Assembly: GCA_020629695.1 (NCBI GenBank)
Contig: JAHDCV010000025.1
Span: forward strand, 1-47,118
Source of the DNA: Acidimicrobiales bacterium
GTDB lineage: Bacteria; Actinomycetota; Acidimicrobiia; Acidimicrobiales; SZUA-35
Reading direction: 5' to 3'
Length of the DNA stretch: 47,118 bases
Shown one piece after another: positions 33,764-41,997 of this stretch (positions within the stretch are counted from its first letter, which is position 1; each line of letters starts with the position of its first letter). Below the pieces are notes generated by a model. It had not been told where the DNA came from, did no database searches, and saw nothing but the letters and a program-made list of their open reading frames with translations. Position numbers and translations under genes: made by a program.

Positions 33764-35284
33764 TCAGCGGGGCACGAACGGGTTGGCGATCGGCTCGTCG
33801 GAGGTGTTGATCCACACCGTCTTCGGCCGGGTGTAGTCCCGCATCGCCTGGAGTCCGGCCTCGCGGCCGTAGCCCGAGCCCTTCACCCCGCCGAACTCGG
33901 CGATCGGCGAGATGACGCGGTAGGTGTTGATCCAGACGATCCCGGCCCGGAGACCTCGGGCCATGCGGTGCTGGCGGGCGCCGTTGGCGGTGAAGACACC
34001 GGCGGCGAGCCCGTGTTCGGTGTCGTTCGCCAGCGCCAGGGCCTCGTCCTCGGTCTCGAAGCGCTGGACGGCGACGACGGGTCCGAAGAGTTCGGTGTCG
34101 ACGATGTCGAGGTCCTGGCTCGGGCATTCGACGATCGTCGGCTCGAAGTACCAGCCCTCGAATCCCCCGGGTCGGGCACCGCCGGTGCGGATGGTCGCAC
34201 CCTGTTCGACGGCGCGGGCGACCTGGGCCTCGATGTGGTCGAGCTGGCCGAGCGTGCAGAGCGGACCCATCTGGGTGGTGTCGTCGCTCGGGTCCCCGAT
34301 GGTGATGCCTTCGGCGAGTGCGGTGAGCTTGTCCAGGAACTCGTCCGCGATGCCGGACTGCAGGTAGAGGCGGCTCCCCGCGACGCAGCTCTGACCCGCG
34401 GCGGCGAAGATGCCGGCTGCCGAGGCGTTGACGGCGGAGTCGATGCCGCCCGGCGTGTCGGCGACATCGTCGAACACCACGAACGGCGACTTGCCGCCGA
34501 GCTCGAGTGAGACCTGCGCGAAGTTCTCGGCCGAGTTCCGCACGACGTGGGACGCCGCGACAGGACCGCCGGTGAACGCGATCTTCGCCACCAGCGGATG
34601 GGTCGTGAGCGCACGTCCGCACACCTCACCGTGACCCGTCAGGATGTTGACGACCCCATCGGGGATGCCGGCTTCGGCGATCAGTCGCCCGAAGGCGAGC
34701 AGGGGCTCCGACGCATGCTCGGAGGCCTTGAGGACGATGGCGTTGCCGGCGGCGAGGGCCGGGGCGACCTTCGTGGCCGTCAGGAACATCTGGGAGTTCC
34801 AGGGGATGACGGCCGCCACGACACCGACCGGCTCACGGTCGGTGAACACGAACAGGTCGGGTTTGTCGACCGGAAGCGTCTCGCCGGAGATCTTGTCGGC
34901 GGCCCCGGCGAAGAAGTGGAAGTACTCGGCGATGTAGGTGGCCTGCCACCGTGTCTCCGCCAGCAGCTTGCCGGTGTCGGCGGTCTCGATCCGGCCGAGC
35001 TCTTCGGAGGCTCCGGCCATGAGGTCGCCGAGTCGGCGGAGATGGCGACCACGTTCGGTCGGCGTCATCCGGGCCCAGGGACCCTCGGTCATGGCCCGGT
35101 GCGCGGCACGTACCGCACGGTCGACGTCGGCTTCGGTCGCCTCGGGGGTCAGCGCACGCGGTCGGGCGGTCATCGGGTCGAGGCTCGCGAAGCTCGCACC
35201 ATCGGAGGCGGCGACCCACGCGCCGTCGATCAGCATCTGCTGGGTCGGCAGGTCGATCACTGGGCGGTCTGTGACATCGGTCAT
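33764..35284 (-). CDS. NAD(P)-dependent aldehyde dehydrogenase
   Basis: 506 residues. PWNSQMF (nucleotide-side Asn), the general-base Glu in LELGGKSP, and the catalytic Cys in AGQSCVAG are present, as is the late EFGGVKGSGYG block. It oxidises an aldehyde to an acid. It is the first gene of a minus-strand operon ALDH-LLM-AA_synth-hydrolase-TPP enzyme. TAGGGT lies 8 nt before its ATG, so the mRNA has almost no leader. A LysR regulator diverges upstream. Confidence 0.93.
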   Translation of the reverse strand: MTDVTDRPVIDLPTQQMLIDGAWVAASDGASFASLDPMTARPRALTPEATEADVDRAVRAAHRAMTEGPWARMTPTERGRHLRRLGDLMAGASEELGRIETADTGKLLAETRWQATYIAEYFHFFAGAADKISGETLPVDKPDLFVFTDREPVGVVAAVIPWNSQMFLTATKVAPALAAGNAIVLKASEHASEPLLAFGRLIAEAGIPDGVVNILTGHGEVCGRALTTHPLVAKIAFTGGPVAASHVVRNSAENFAQVSLELGGKSPFVVFDDVADTPGGIDSAVNASAAGIFAAAGQSCVAGSRLYLQSGIADEFLDKLTALAEGITIGDPSDDTTQMGPLCTLGQLDHIEAQVARAVEQGATIRTGGARPGGFEGWYFEPTIVECPSQDLDIVDTELFGPVVAVQRFETEDEALALANDTEHGLAAGVFTANGARQHRMARGLRAGIVWINTYRVISPIAEFGGVKGSGYGREAGLQAMRDYTRPKTVWINTSDEPIANPFVPR

Positions 35285-35292
35285 CGTCTCGG

Positions 35293-35362
35293 ACCCTATG
35301 CCGAACCGGAACTTCGGGAAAGCGAATGTTTCTGGACGTTTGGTTCAGAATCATCGAATCTG
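35293..35362. promoter_or_regulatory. aldh promoter and candidate LysR operator
   Basis: -10 TAGGGT for aldh on the minus strand (35298-35293). Two overlapping dyads lie in the divergent space: TTCTG-N11-CAGAA (35330-35350) and CAGAATC-ATC-GAATCTG with one mismatch (35346-35362). They are AT-richer than the surroundings and are in the right place for the divergent LysR protein. Binding is inferred. Confidence 0.45.
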
Positions 35363-35413
35363 TGGTGGCACCCGCTGCAGCACGGCGGCGGCAGCCGCAG
35401 CAGGGAGCACCCC

Positions 35414-36226
35414 GTGAACCTCGAACTCCTCACGACCTACCTCGCCGTCCTCGAGGCGGGCGCCCTCGGGCGGGCGGCCGAGGAGCTGCACGTCTCGCCC
35501 TCGACCGTGACCACCCGCATCCAACTCCTCGAGAGCGAACTGGGCCAGACGTTGCTGGTGCGGGATCGCAGCGGTGTCGTGCCGACCGCAGCAGGGGCCC
35601 GTCTCGTCCGCCACGCCGAGACCATGGTCGGTCTCTGGGAACAGCTGCGGTCCGAAGCCCGACTCGCGCCCATGATCTCGGCTGCGGTCAACCTCGGTTG
35701 CCAGCCCGATCTGTGGCCGGGATTCGGCCGGCCCCTCTTCGACCAGCTCCGGATCCAGCACCCCGAGACCGCCGTCTCGGTGAGACTCGACGACCCGGCG
35801 TCGCTGGCCGACCGACTGGGTCGGGGTACGTTGGACGCGATCGTCACCTGGGACAAGCCGAGCGGCGACGTCGCCGACCAACCGCTCGGCGAAGACAGAC
35901 TCGTCGTCGTCGCCGATCACCCCGACACGCCGACCGCGTTCGACCCCGGCTACGTCTACCTCGACGCCGGCGCCGAGTTCGGACGCTGGCATGCGGAGAC
36001 CTACGCCCACGCGGCGATCGCCCGACTGAGCTTCGATCGGGCTGCGCTCGCCGTCGATCACGTGCTCACCCACGGCGGCTCGACGTATGCACCGCGGTCG
36101 GTCGTGGCCGCCGATCTCGCCGCCGGCCGACTCCACGAACTCGATGCACCGGTGTGGCTCGTCACCGCTCGGCTCGTCGCCAGCTCGGATGCGGCTGCGA
36201 GCTGGCCCTGGTGGCCGACGGAGTGA
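35414..36226 (+). CDS. LysR-family transcriptional regulator
   Basis: 270 residues: N-terminal winged helix with LTTYLAVLEAGALGRAAEEL and SPSTVTTRIQLLESELGQ (about 5-45), linker helix, and a shortened effector domain (usually about 200 residues, here about 180). It should control the divergent five-gene operon, with a pathway metabolite as ligand. The start is GTG 35414, with AGGGAG 6 nt upstream. Confidence 0.9.
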   Translation: MNLELLTTYLAVLEAGALGRAAEELHVSPSTVTTRIQLLESELGQTLLVRDRSGVVPTAAGARLVRHAETMVGLWEQLRSEARLAPMISAAVNLGCQPDLWPGFGRPLFDQLRIQHPETAVSVRLDDPASLADRLGRGTLDAIVTWDKPSGDVADQPLGEDRLVVVADHPDTPTAFDPGYVYLDAGAEFGRWHAETYAHAAIARLSFDRAALAVDHVLTHGGSTYAPRSVVAADLAAGRLHELDAPVWLVTARLVASSDAAASWPWWPTE

Positions 36227-36234
36227 GGCGAGTC

Positions 36235-36287
36235 CCGAGTCCGGACTCGGCACCGGACGACGGCCGGCACGACGCCCGACCCGGGCG
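36235..36287. terminator. paired hairpins between convergent genes
   Basis: A perfect 16-bp palindrome CCGAGTCCGGACTCGG (36235-36250), then a second stem CGCCCG-ACC-CGGGCG (36273-36287). They lie between the LysR stop and the nucleotidyltransferase stop and have no U-tract. Confidence 0.5.
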
Positions 36288-36307
36288 ACCTGCGGATGCG
36301 CCGCCGG

Positions 36308-37102
36308 TCAGGAGCGGCGGATGAGCGCGAGCACGTCGTCGACGTAGTCGGCGACGGCGTCGACGGCGGCACGGTCGTCCACTCCGCCGATCTCGCCGCT
36401 CCGGATCGCGAGCGCCCGATCGATGATCGTCCGATGGGCCGGCAGCTCTGCGGCGATCCAGCGACCGGCACCCGACTTCGAGATCACGTCGCCGGTCCGG
36501 ATCGTGAAGAGCAGACGAGCGACACCGAGCACCGTCCAGGCGGTCATCTCGGACGGGAACTCGGTCCGTGTCTCATCGGTCAGTGCCGACCGGATCTGCT
36601 CGCCGACACCGGACCAGTAGGTCGCCGCATTCTCCCGACAGAACGATCGGACCGCATCGAGGTCGGCGGTCACGCCCAGCGACGCAGCGGTGGGCCCACG
36701 CACGGCGCGGCCATGGCGGGCGAGCGTCAACCAGGTGACCGGGTGCAGCTCGAAACACTCGTCATCGAGATGGAACGCACCGTCGAGTGTCCACGGCCGA
36801 GGATCCATGATCGCCGCCGGCGCACCCGCGAGATCGTCGGCGAGGAGCCGAGGGCCGTCGATCGTGGTCCCGAGCTCACCGGCACCGAACCGATCGTGGG
36901 CCGACCGCAGCGCGGCGACGGCGTCGTCGTCGATGCGATCGACGAGGACGATCACATCGATGTCGGAACCCGGCCGCCAGTCGTCCAGCACGGCGGACCC
37001 GACGAGGATCACCCCGGTCAGGAGGCCCGGCGCGACCTCGTCATGCACGGCCATCCAGTGCTCGAGCGCACGAATCACGGGAGTCGGTGTTGGCGACGAC
37101 AT
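36308..37102 (-). CDS. AadA-like nucleotidyltransferase
   Basis: 264 residues. The nucleotidyltransferase signature is LVGSAVLDDWRPGSDIDVIVL (GS then D-x-D, about 34-50), followed by a helical C-terminal domain like that of aminoglycoside adenylyltransferases. AadA proteins put AMP on streptomycin or spectinomycin, but many chromosomal relatives have other or no known substrates, so resistance cannot be claimed. The start is ATG 37102, with GAGG 9 nt upstream. It lies downstream of arc on the same strand. Confidence 0.75.
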   Translation of the reverse strand: MSSPTPTPVIRALEHWMAVHDEVAPGLLTGVILVGSAVLDDWRPGSDIDVIVLVDRIDDDAVAALRSAHDRFGAGELGTTIDGPRLLADDLAGAPAAIMDPRPWTLDGAFHLDDECFELHPVTWLTLARHGRAVRGPTAASLGVTADLDAVRSFCRENAATYWSGVGEQIRSALTDETRTEFPSEMTAWTVLGVARLLFTIRTGDVISKSGAGRWIAAELPAHRTIIDRALAIRSGEIGGVDDRAAVDAVADYVDDVLALIRRS

Positions 37103-37203
37103 GGCGACCAGCCTCGCGGCTGCGGATCCCGCCGCGATGTCGGGTCCTTGCTGGAGCTCGAGCGAACCCGTGACGCCCAGCGTCACGGGGTCTGAGGATC
37201 TCG

Positions 37204-38928
37204 CTAGAGGTACTGGCCTGTGGCGACCTGTTCGATCGAGCGGCCGCCCGACTGATCGCCGCCCATGCCGCCACCGACCAGGGTGCGGACATAGACGATG
37301 CGTTCGCCCTTCTTGCCCGAGATCTTCGCCCAGTCGTCCGGGTTGGTCGTGTTGGGCAGGTCCTCGTGCTCGGCGAACTCCTGGGCGACCGAGGCCACGA
37401 GGTCCTCGGCCTTGATGCCGGTCTCGCCGCAGTCGAGGAAGCGCTTGATCGCGAGCTTCTTCGACCGGCGGACGATGTTCTCGATCATGGCGCCGGAGGA
37501 GAAGTCCTTGAAGTACAGGATCTCCTTGTCGCCGTTCTGGTAGGTCACCTCGAGGAACTGCGAGTCCTCTTCGGTGGAGTACATGTGCTCGACCGCGGAG
37601 TCGATCATCCGAGCGATCGCCGCGTCGGCGTCGCCGTCGGCGGCCTCGATCTCGGAGGCATGGATCGGCAGGTCGGTCGTCAGGTAGCGACCGAAGATCG
37701 AGCCGGCCTGGTCGGTGCCGGGGCGCTCGATCTTGATCTTCACGTCGAGGCGGCCCGGGCGGAGGATCGCCGGGTCGATGAGGTCCTCTCGGTTGGAGGC
37801 ACCGATGACGATCACGTTCTTCAGGGTCTCGACACCGTCGATCTCCGCCAGCAGCTGTGGCACGATCGTCGATTCGATGTCGGACGAGATGCCCGATCCA
37901 CGGGTCCGGAACAGCGACTCCATCTCATCGAAGAACACGATGACCGGGAAGCCCTCTTCGGATTTCTCCCGGGCCCGCTGGAAGACCATGCGGATCTGGC
38001 GCTCGGTCTCGCCGACGTACTTGTTGAGCAGCTCCGGGCCCTTGATGTTCAGGAAGAACGAGCGGCCACCGGTGTCGACCCCTGAGGTCTCGGCGACCTT
38101 CTTGGCGAGCGAGTTGGCGACGGCCTTCGCGATCAGGGTCTTGCCGCAACCGGGCGGGCCGTAGAGCAGGATGCCCTTCGGTGCGGGGAGGTCGTACTCG
38201 GCGAACAGGTCGGGGTGGAGGAACGGCAGCTCCACGGCGTCCTGGATCTGTTCGATCTGGGCGTCGAGGCCACCGATGTCGGCGTAGTCGACGTCGGGAA
38301 CCTCTTCGAGGACGAGATCCTCGACCTCGACCTTCGGGAGCTTCTCGACGACCACCTGGCTCCGGGGGTCGAGCAGGAGCGAGTCGCCGGAGCGGAGGCC
38401 GACACCGATCAACGGCTCGGCGAGATCGACGACGCGCTCGTCGTCGGTGCGGCCGACCACGATCACCCGGCGGCCGTCCTCCATGACGTCCTTGACCGTC
38501 ACGACCTCACCCGAACGCTCGGGCTGACGCACACGGACCACGTTCAACGACTCGTTCAACACGAGCTCCGCACCGACGGTCAGCTCCGACCGGTCGATGC
38601 CGGGATGCACCTCGACGCGCATCTTGCGCCCGGAGGTCGAGATGTCGACCGTGTCGTCCTCCTCGTTCGCTCCGAGCAGGGTGCCGTAGCTCGACGGCGG
38701 CTGGGTCAGCTTGTCGACTTCCTCACGCAGGGCCGCGATGTGGTCCCGCGCTTCGCGGAGGGTGTAGGTCAGCTTCTCGTTCTGGGAGACCGCCTGGGCG
38801 AGCTGCCCCTTGGTCTCGAGCAGTCGTTCCTCGAGCGTGCGGACGCGCTTGGGCGCGTCCTGCAGCCGGCGCCGGAGGGTGACGACCTCTTCCTCCATCA
38901 CCTTGAGTTGCTGCTGGAGTTCGGCCAT
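37204..38928 (-). CDS. mpa: proteasome-associated AAA ATPase (ARC/Mpa)
   Basis: 574 residues: N-terminal coiled coil (about 1-75) that captures Pup, two OB folds (about 80-195), and the AAA module with Walker A GPPGCGKT (257-264), Walker B FFDEME, and [17 protein letters not shown]. It ends in GQYL, the penultimate-Tyr motif that opens the PrcA gate. It unfolds pupylated proteins. It is separated from dop by about 13 kb, unlike the usual contiguous order. The start is ATG 38928, but an AGGAGG 55 nt upstream and a coiled-coil-like open frame before the ATG raise doubt. Confidence 0.96.
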   Translation of the reverse strand: MAELQQQLKVMEEEVVTLRRRLQDAPKRVRTLEERLLETKGQLAQAVSQNEKLTYTLREARDHIAALREEVDKLTQPPSSYGTLLGANEEDDTVDISTSGRKMRVEVHPGIDRSELTVGAELVLNESLNVVRVRQPERSGEVVTVKDVMEDGRRVIVVGRTDDERVVDLAEPLIGVGLRSGDSLLLDPRSQVVVEKLPKVEVEDLVLEEVPDVDYADIGGLDAQIEQIQDAVELPFLHPDLFAEYDLPAPKGILLYGPPGCGKTLIAKAVANSLAKKVAETSGVDTGGRSFFLNIKGPELLNKYVGETERQIRMVFQRAREKSEEGFPVIVFFDEMESLFRTRGSGISSDIESTIVPQLLAEIDGVETLKNVIVIGASNREDLIDPAILRPGRLDVKIKIERPGTDQAGSIFGRYLTTDLPIHASEIEAADGDADAAIARMIDSAVEHMYSTEEDSQFLEVTYQNGDKEILYFKDFSSGAMIENIVRRSKKLAIKRFLDCGETGIKAEDLVASVAQEFAEHEDLPNTTNPDDWAKISGKKGERIVYVRTLVGGGMGGDQSGGRSIEQVATGQYL

Positions 38929-38973
38929 GCCGCTCTCGTAGTCAGCCAGCCTGCGTTCGTACTCGGAGCTGTT

Positions 38974-39030
38974 GACGGCACGACCTCCTGGGTGCGCATC
39001 CGGCCTGGATCAGGCCACGAAGTGACCCTA
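38974..39030 (-). promoter_or_regulatory. arc/mpa leader: -10, hairpin and misplaced Shine-Dalgarno
   Basis: -10 TAGGGT (39030-39025), then a perfect 6-3-6 dyad GGCCTG-GAT-CAGGCC (39002-39016) at about the transcription start, then AGGAGG (38989-38984). Seven bases after AGGAGG the arc frame has GTC (38976), not a start codon. The annotated ATG is 48 nt further on. Confidence 0.45.
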
Positions 39031-39084
39031 CTCCTCGTGTCGGCGGGAAGGAGAACGGTTCAAGCGACTGTTCCACGCTCGCAA

Positions 39085-41148
39085 TCAGCCGGCACCGACG
39101 GCGTCGATGACGAAAGCGAGGACACGGGCCTCGTCCCGCCAGGCGTCGTACCGTCCGGTGACCCCACCGTGCCCGGCCTCCAGATCGGTCCAGAGCAGCA
39201 CGGGAGCCGTCCCGGAGGTCTCGTCCCGCAGCCGGGCGACCCACTTCGCGGGCTCCCAGTAGCCGACCCGCGTGTCGTGCAGACCGCCGAGTGCGAACAC
39301 GGGCGGATAGTCGGCGCCGGCGCGGATGTTCTCGTATGGCGTGAACGAGCGGTACCGCTGGTAGGTCTCGACGTCGGCGGCCGGGTTTCCCCACTCCTCC
39401 CACTCGATGGCGGTGAGCGGCAGCGAGTCGTCGAGCATCGTGTTGAGGGCGTCGACGAACGGCACCTGGGCGACCGCGGCGCCGACGCAGGTCGGGTCGA
39501 GGTTGAGCACCGCACCCACGAGCAGACCGCCAGCGGAGCCGCCCCGGAGGCAGATCTGACCCGGCTCGCACCATCGGTCGGCCACCAGGGAGCGGGCGCA
39601 GGCGACGGTGTCGGAGAACGTGCGCGCCTTGTGCTCCATCTTGCCGTCGAGGTACCACTGGCGGCCCATCTCGCCGCCGCCCCGGACGTGGGCGATCACG
39701 AACGCGAATCCGCGGTCGAGCAGGCTGAGCCGGGCCACCGAGAACGACGGGTCGATCGAGACCTCGTAGGCGCCGTAGGCGTACAACAGCAACGGCCCCG
39801 GTCCGGCCGGGCGATCCCGACGGCTGACGATCGACATCGGGATCCGGGCCCCGTCCTCGGCCGTGGCCCAGAGCCGCCGGGTCTCGTACTGCTCGGCGTC
39901 GTAGCCACCGAGCACCTCCTGCTGCTTGAGCAGCCGCCGCTCGCCCGTGGCGAGGTCGAGCTCGAACAGCGACGGGGGCGTCACCATCGAGGTGTAGCCG
40001 TACCGCAAGGTCGTCGCGGCCGGGTCCAGGTTGATGCCCGACCACACCGTCGACACCGGCTCGGGCTGCTCGACCGGCTCGATGCGACCGTCCTCGAACC
40101 ACCGGATCCGCATCCGGGTGACCCCGTCGGCACGCTCGTACAGGACGAGGTGGGTGTCGAACACGTCGACGTCGTTGATCGTCACCTCGGGATCGGCGGC
40201 GACGAGGTCGATCCAGCCGGGCGACCCCGGGTCCGACGGCGAGGCCGTCACGACACGGAACGTCGGAGCATCGAGGTTGGTCAGGATGACGAGGCGGCCG
40301 TCGTGATGGGCGACCGAGTACTCGACGTCCTGCACCCGGGGGGCGACGACGAACGGCGCGGCGGCCGGGTCGGCGGCATCGAGCAGGTGCACCTCGTCGG
40401 TCACCGCGGAGGAGCAGGCGATGTGCACGAAGGCGTCGTCCCGGTCGCGCCCGACCCCCAGGTGGAAGCGGTCGTCGGGCTCGGCGAACACGAGCTCGTC
40501 GGTCGTCGGGTCGGCGCCGATGCGGTGACGCCAGACCTCGTGGGGCCGGTTCTGGTCGTCCGGGCGCAGGTAGTAGAAGGTCCGGTTGTCGGTGCAGAAC
40601 GCCGAACCGGCCGCGAGATCGGTCAACACGTCGGCGTGGGCCTCGCCGGTGTCGAGGTCGGTGATGCGCAGCGTCATCCGTTCGTCACCCGTCAGATCGA
40701 CACCCCAGATCAGGGTCGAGTGGTCCGGCGACACCTCGAAGATCCGGACATCGCAGAACCCGCTCGGCGACTCGGCCGCCAAGGCGTTCTCGTCGAGCAG
40801 GATCTGCTCGGGGCCGTCGTCGGGGCGATCCGCGGGTCGGCGGCAGTGGATCGGGTAGGCCAGCCCTTCCTCGGTTCGGGTGTAGTAGGCCCAATCACCG
40901 TCGATCACGGGCACCGACAGGTCGGTCTCCTGCACGCGGGAGCGGATCTCGCCGAAGAGTGTCTCCCGGAGTTCGGCCAGCGGCTCGAGCACCGCTTCGG
41001 TGTGTGCGTTCTCGACCTCGAGGTGGGCCACGACCCGATCGCGTTCGGCCCGACGGATCCAGTCGTAGTCGTCCACGACGGTCTCGCCGAAGAGCGTGCG
41101 CTCCACGGGTTCCTTGGTGATCGACGGAGCCGGGATGTCTCGACGCAT
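39085..41148 (-). CDS. ptrB: prolyl-oligopeptidase-family serine peptidase (oligopeptidase B)
   Basis: 687 residues: N-terminal beta-propeller (about 70-400) and C-terminal alpha/beta hydrolase. Catalytic Ser is in RGGSAGG, Asp in LGGLHDTRV, His in EAGHGG. The EEWGNP block and the HVRGGGEMGRQWYLDGK block mark oligopeptidase B, which cuts short peptides after basic residues in the cytoplasm. It could further degrade proteasome products, but this link is inference. ATG 41148 is preceded 6 nt away by TAGCCT. Confidence 0.93.
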   Translation of the reverse strand: MRRDIPAPSITKEPVERTLFGETVVDDYDWIRRAERDRVVAHLEVENAHTEAVLEPLAELRETLFGEIRSRVQETDLSVPVIDGDWAYYTRTEEGLAYPIHCRRPADRPDDGPEQILLDENALAAESPSGFCDVRIFEVSPDHSTLIWGVDLTGDERMTLRITDLDTGEAHADVLTDLAAGSAFCTDNRTFYYLRPDDQNRPHEVWRHRIGADPTTDELVFAEPDDRFHLGVGRDRDDAFVHIACSSAVTDEVHLLDAADPAAAPFVVAPRVQDVEYSVAHHDGRLVILTNLDAPTFRVVTASPSDPGSPGWIDLVAADPEVTINDVDVFDTHLVLYERADGVTRMRIRWFEDGRIEPVEQPEPVSTVWSGINLDPAATTLRYGYTSMVTPPSLFELDLATGERRLLKQQEVLGGYDAEQYETRRLWATAEDGARIPMSIVSRRDRPAGPGPLLLYAYGAYEVSIDPSFSVARLSLLDRGFAFVIAHVRGGGEMGRQWYLDGKMEHKARTFSDTVACARSLVADRWCEPGQICLRGGSAGGLLVGAVLNLDPTCVGAAVAQVPFVDALNTMLDDSLPLTAIEWEEWGNPAADVETYQRYRSFTPYENIRAGADYPPVFALGGLHDTRVGYWEPAKWVARLRDETSGTAPVLLWTDLEAGHGGVTGRYDAWRDEARVLAFVIDAVGAG

Positions 41149-41170
41149 GGCGAGAGGCTAGGAAGGCCGC
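41149..41170. promoter_or_regulatory. 22-bp divergent leaderless promoter centred on CTAG
   Basis: Two ATG codons face away from each other across 22 bp. CTAG (41158-41161) gives TAGCCT on the minus strand and TAGGAA on the plus strand, each 6 nt before its ATG. The -35 regions must lie inside the opposite genes. Confidence 0.5.
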
Positions 41171-41863
41171 ATGGCTGAGCCTCGTTCCTTTCCGCAGTCG
41201 GTCTTCACTCCCCCGCCGGGAGCGTGTCAGATGCTGCTGGTGCGTCATGGACAGTCGGCGCCCTACGTGGACGGCGAACCCTTCCCGCTGCGCGACGGGC
41301 ACGGCGATCCGCCGCTGTCGCCGTTGGGACGGCAACAGGCCGATCGTGTCGGGGCACGGCTCGCCGGTGAACCGTTGCAGGCGATCTACACCTCGACGCT
41401 CCAACGCACGCACCAGACCGCGGCGCCCACGGCGTCGGCGTGTGGCCTCACGCCGACCGAGCTGTTCGACCTGCGGGAGATCTTCCTCGGCGACGCCGAG
41501 GGCGGCCTGTTCCGCCAGTGGAGTGCGGACGATCACCCCGCCGTCGTCGAGATGCGTCGGACCGGCGACTGGGGAGCCATCCCGAATGCGGAGACCAAGG
41601 CCGAACTGGTGACCCGGGTCCGCCGGGGGCTCGAGGGCATCCGCGACACGAACCCGGATCGATACGTCGCGGTGTTCGTCCATGGCGGGGTGATCGGCGC
41701 GGCGATGGCCATGGCCGCGGGCGTCGACGCCGTCACGTTCGCGGGCAGCCGGAACGGTTCGTTCTGCCATCTGGTCGGCCTGGCCGACGGGTCGTGGGTG
41801 GTGCGGTCGTTCAACGACGCGAGCCACATCGGGACCATCACGACCGACGACGCCGTGGACTGA
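41171..41863 (+). CDS. histidine phosphatase (phosphoglycerate-mutase superfamily)
   Basis: 230 residues. LVRHGQS (about 23-29) bears the phospho-accepting His; LQRTHQTA is the second box; the late VFVHGGVIG contains the second catalytic His. GGL and spacing fit the branch 1 phosphatases, which act on sugar phosphates, nucleotides or other small phosphoesters. Whether it is a mutase is not decided by sequence. It is divergent from ptrB. Confidence 0.85.
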   Translation: MAEPRSFPQSVFTPPPGACQMLLVRHGQSAPYVDGEPFPLRDGHGDPPLSPLGRQQADRVGARLAGEPLQAIYTSTLQRTHQTAAPTASACGLTPTELFDLREIFLGDAEGGLFRQWSADDHPAVVEMRRTGDWGAIPNAETKAELVTRVRRGLEGIRDTNPDRYVAVFVHGGVIGAAMAMAAGVDAVTFAGSRNGSFCHLVGLADGSWVVRSFNDASHIGTITTDDAVD

Positions 41864-41934
41864 CCCCGAGCGTCGGTGGCGCCGCACAGAAATCGTCGGA
41901 ACAACCACCCACAGACCAGGATCCGCAGACCACG

Positions 41935-41940
41935 TAGGGT
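41935..41940 (+). promoter_or_regulatory. -10 candidate for the GGDEF gene
   Basis: TAGGGT. Transcription would start near 41947, giving a leader of about 50 nt before ATG 41998. The GTG at 41944 would then be upstream of the transcript start. Confidence 0.35.
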
Positions 41941-41997
41941 ACGGTGCTGTCCACTCGGGGTGGTCGAATCCGACTGCACGAGGGCTCAAAACAGGCG

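Noticed and set aside
31799-34510. 903-codon open frame on the plus strand
   Set aside because: It is antisense to the hydrolase, AA_synth, LLM and aldh genes of the catabolic operon.
36308-37102. Streptomycin/spectinomycin resistance gene aadA
   Set aside because: The nucleotidyltransferase signature is there, but there is no integron or mobile context and the overall match is too distant to claim resistance.
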